Below are positions 5,968 to 8,041 of a stretch of DNA of 8,041 nt, piece after piece. The stretch is from Candidatus Omnitrophota bacterium (GTDB lineage Bacteria; Omnitrophota; Omnitrophia; Omnitrophales; Aquincolibacteriaceae). The number at the start of each line of letters is the position of its first letter. Within the stretch, counting starts at the first letter, position 1. The position numbers and the translations under genes are program-made. The notes under the pieces are model-generated. The model saw nothing but the letters and a program-made list of their open reading frames with translations. It ran no database searches and had not been told where the DNA came from. The stretch lies in contig JAMWDC010000078.1 of NCBI GenBank assembly GCA_023819025.1, positions 1 through 8,041 on the forward strand. The letters are read 5' to 3'.

Positions 5968-8041
5968 TTACCGCGTCGGTAGGGATATGATCCCTTCTTT
6001 CATCGAGGAAACCATTTGTTTCTCAGATGGCCGGACCTCATCCGGAATCGAAATGACCGGAGGAGGCGCCGATTGATGTTGCCAAACCGGCTCATTTAAC
6101 GCGGTTCCCTCCTGTAGGAGTTTTCGCATTTGAACCAAATCCGAAAAACGCCTTTGTTCTTTTTTTCTTTCCTTTTCCTCTTCACCTATACTCGCTGCTG
6201 GATTTTTTTCCTTATTTACCTTTCTATTTTCCTGCACACGAAAACGGCTTATGCTCCGCTCACTTCCAAATCGATGGGAAATTCCTCGGCCGGACTTCTT
6301 AAGAACCGGAATCTCAAAATAAGCCGGCAAAGTCTGCACGGGAGTAAGGACGGGCGGATGCAAAACAATCTGAATTTGGTGAAGACGCTCGGCGCTTTGG
6401 CGAAGCAAACCGATCCACGAAGGTTCGGAAAAGTTTGCAAGGTTTTTAAACGATGTGCCGCTTGTATCAAAACGGCTTATGGCAGCTTGAATTCCACTCA
6501 AGATTTCAAGATGAGCACGCAGGACGGAGACGTCGTCATTTAAATCCCCTTCCTCGTGAAGCCATTCGACGATTTGAGCGGCTCCATCACGTTCATTTTT
6601 CAAAGGAGCAATGGCCTGTATAAGCTCAGTCACTAATTCCGCCGCCTCCGGCATAAACCTTTCCGCTTCTTCAGAAAATACCCGGGAAGAATCCAGGAGG
6701 GCATTCAATTGACCCTGGAGTTCCAAATTTTCCAAAATCTCAATCTCCGCTCGCAAAGAAACCGCACACTGATGAAGATCGCCCAGGAAAGCTCGCGCCT
6801 GAGCGATTCGTAATTGGAGTTCTTCGATTTCCTTTTCTTTCCGGTCTAAAAATCCTTGTATTTTACTTGCCTGGATCATACCCAATTCAAGCAACGATCC
6901 ATGAAAGTCAGCCCGCAATTTGCCAAATTGATTCTCGAGTGCCGTGATGCGTTCACCCAAGGTAAGACCTGACGCATTTTTATTAAAAAAATCTTGCAAA
7001 CCCGCAAGGTTCTCTTTGACTTGCCTTAATTTCAAGAGGGAATGATTTTGATTGAGCTCGACGCGGTCGCTTTCAAGCTGGGCAAGCAGGTTTTCCAACC
7101 GGCCGAATTCTTCCTCGGAGAATACTAAATCTGCCGCAAATACTTCTAAACTTCGACTTAAAAGTCCGACGCCGCCTGCGTTGAAGCGGGCGGGATCAAA
7201 AAATTCAGCTGCCGTATCGAGCCTTTGCCCCAGATCATTCAATCCGCTTCTAAGCCCGCTTTCTTTGGGGACGGCAAGAGACAAAATCTGATTCAGAAGT
7301 TGTCTTCTTTCTCCGATGGCTGTCCTCAATTGATCGAGCGATTGATTAAAGGCGGACTCTTCCGCCCGCTGGTGGGTTTGTTCTTCGAAAGCCTGCTCAA
7401 GCGAGTTTTTTATGTCCTTAAGGAGATTTTCTGCGATCGAAAGCCTTTCAGCTAAGGAGGACTGGTTTGAGCTAAGTCCTTGGCGGGCAGCCGTTATCTG
7501 AATCCGATCTTCATAGGCCTGCCTAGCTGCTTGAAAATTCTCGATCTGGCTTAAAAGGCTGCTTGAAGATTCCGTTACGACTTTGCCGGCCTTCACCCAA
7601 AATTCAAAAACTTCAAGAATGCTCTGGAAATTTGAAAAATCATCCAGCGCCGTTTTAAACCTGTTTAATTCTGCCTCGTACATTGTAAGGTCCCCGTCCA
7701 TGACATCCAGCTCCATCTGAAGTGTTTGGGCCTGATTTTGAAACAGCATCTTGACGCCAGGATCCCAAAGATTTCCGATCCGACTCTTCGTACTTTCAAG
7801 CTGCGTCTTAAGCATAGAAAAAAATTGCTTTTGACCTGTAAAAGAAACGTATAAAGCCGTTTCGTTTTGAGATTCGGTTTGGTCAAACTGCGTCAAGAGG
7901 TTATGAAGACTTTCAATCGCATCGGCGAGATCCTGAATCAGTTCATTTTCAAGACCGGTGATTCCAATTTCCTTCGCCTGAAGAAAGGATTCCAAGCTTC
8001 CTATCTGTTGACTCAGGTGGGCCGCTTGTCCCTGGAGTTTC
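5968..8041 (-). CDS. Large coiled-coil-rich protein of unknown function (5' end beyond window)
   Basis: The frame stays open to the right edge, giving at least 690 residues. A TTG at 7993-7995 could be taken for a start, but the 15 upstream codons continue the same helical sequence (Gln-, Leu- and Ser-rich), so the gene very probably begins outside the window. I recognise no family. Most of it is predicted helix with Leu/Ile at heptad-like spacing, rich in Glu, Gln, Lys and Ser, with one Cys (425) and no membrane segment in the visible part. A proline-rich hinge (about 561-572) precedes a charged, low-complexity tail with an EEEKERKKEQRR stretch (620-631) and a Pro-rich segment (QSAPPPVISIPDE, 656-668). 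This suggests a scaffold or filament-like protein, possibly a tether. A perfect 12-base palindrome, GTTTCGCGAAAC, lies just past the stop (5954-5965) but has no T-run. The M48 gene follows on the same strand. Confidence 0.8.
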   Translation of the reverse strand, partial: KLQGQAAHLSQQIGSLESFLQAKEIGITGLENELIQDLADAIESLHNLLTQFDQTESQNETALYVSFTGQKQFFSMLKTQLESTKSRIGNLWDPGVKMLFQNQAQTLQMELDVMDGDLTMYEAELNRFKTALDDFSNFQSILEVFEFWVKAGKVVTESSSSLLSQIENFQAARQAYEDRIQITAARQGLSSNQSSLAERLSIAENLLKDIKNSLEQAFEEQTHQRAEESAFNQSLDQLRTAIGERRQLLNQILSLAVPKESGLRSGLNDLGQRLDTAAEFFDPARFNAGGVGLLSRSLEVFAADLVFSEEEFGRLENLLAQLESDRVELNQNHSLLKLRQVKENLAGLQDFFNKNASGLTLGERITALENQFGKLRADFHGSLLELGMIQASKIQGFLDRKEKEIEELQLRIAQARAFLGDLHQCAVSLRAEIEILENLELQGQLNALLDSSRVFSEEAERFMPEAAELVTELIQAIAPLKNERDGAAQIVEWLHEEGDLNDDVSVLRAHLEILSGIQAAISRFDTSGTSFKNLANFSEPSWIGLLRQSAERLHQIQIVLHPPVLTPVQTLPAYFEIPVLKKSGRGISHRFGSERSISRFRVQENRKVNKEKNPAASIGEEEKERKKEQRRFSDLVQMRKLLQEGTALNEPVWQHQSAPPPVISIPDEVRPSEKQMVSSMKEGIISLPTR

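Noticed and set aside
6130..6543. 137-codon plus-strand frame with a hydrophobic N terminus
   Set aside because: Antisense to the coiled-coil gene; the apparent Phe-rich membrane segment is the reverse complement of a Glu/Lys-rich purine tract.
7993..7995. TTG as start of the coiled-coil protein
   Set aside because: The frame is open through the window edge and the upstream codons continue the same helical composition; no clear ribosome binding site is visible before it.

Overview
The window looks like accessory chromosomal DNA from a Gram-negative bacterium of moderate G+C. The main evidence is a lipobox-bearing M48 protease and a sugar/polysaccharide gene cluster. The palindromic intergenic repeats remind me of candidate-phylum genomes such as Omnitrophota. 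That is recollection only; nothing in the sequence fixes the taxonomy, and I see no rRNA, tRNA or phage gene.

Layout. Positions 1-282 are a leader without a gene. The first ~23 bases match the end of a repeat that recurs near 3970. Three plus-strand genes follow: a Gfo/Idh/MocA-type NAD(P)-dependent sugar oxidoreductase (283-1293), a family-2 glycosyltransferase whose start overlaps it by ATGA (1290-2024), and a multi-pass GT-C-like membrane protein (2158-3801). Together they resemble a small surface-glycan module: modify a nucleotide-linked sugar, transfer a sugar to a lipid carrier or acceptor, then process lipid-linked sugar at the membrane. The pathway is inferred from family membership only.

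Positions 3802-4271 separate the convergent gene ends and hold no credible gene. They contain a ~126 bp inverted-repeat element, a pair of imperfect direct repeats around a 28 bp perfect palindrome, and a second, diverged inverted-repeat element. I see no classic stem plus T-run terminator for either strand.

On the minus strand, a long alpha-helical, coiled-coil-rich protein of unknown function enters from the right edge (8041-5968, 5' end outside the window). It is followed after 124 bp by an M48 metalloprotease lipoprotein (5843-4272) with an unusual added coiled coil and an unrecognised C-terminal domain. The two may be co-transcribed and act at the envelope, but the sequence does not prove this.

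The most notable points are the same repeat end at both sides of the three-gene glycan module, the dense palindromic composite between the convergent genes, the non-canonical metal-binding motif of the glycosyltransferase, and the extended M48 protease beside a large coiled-coil protein.
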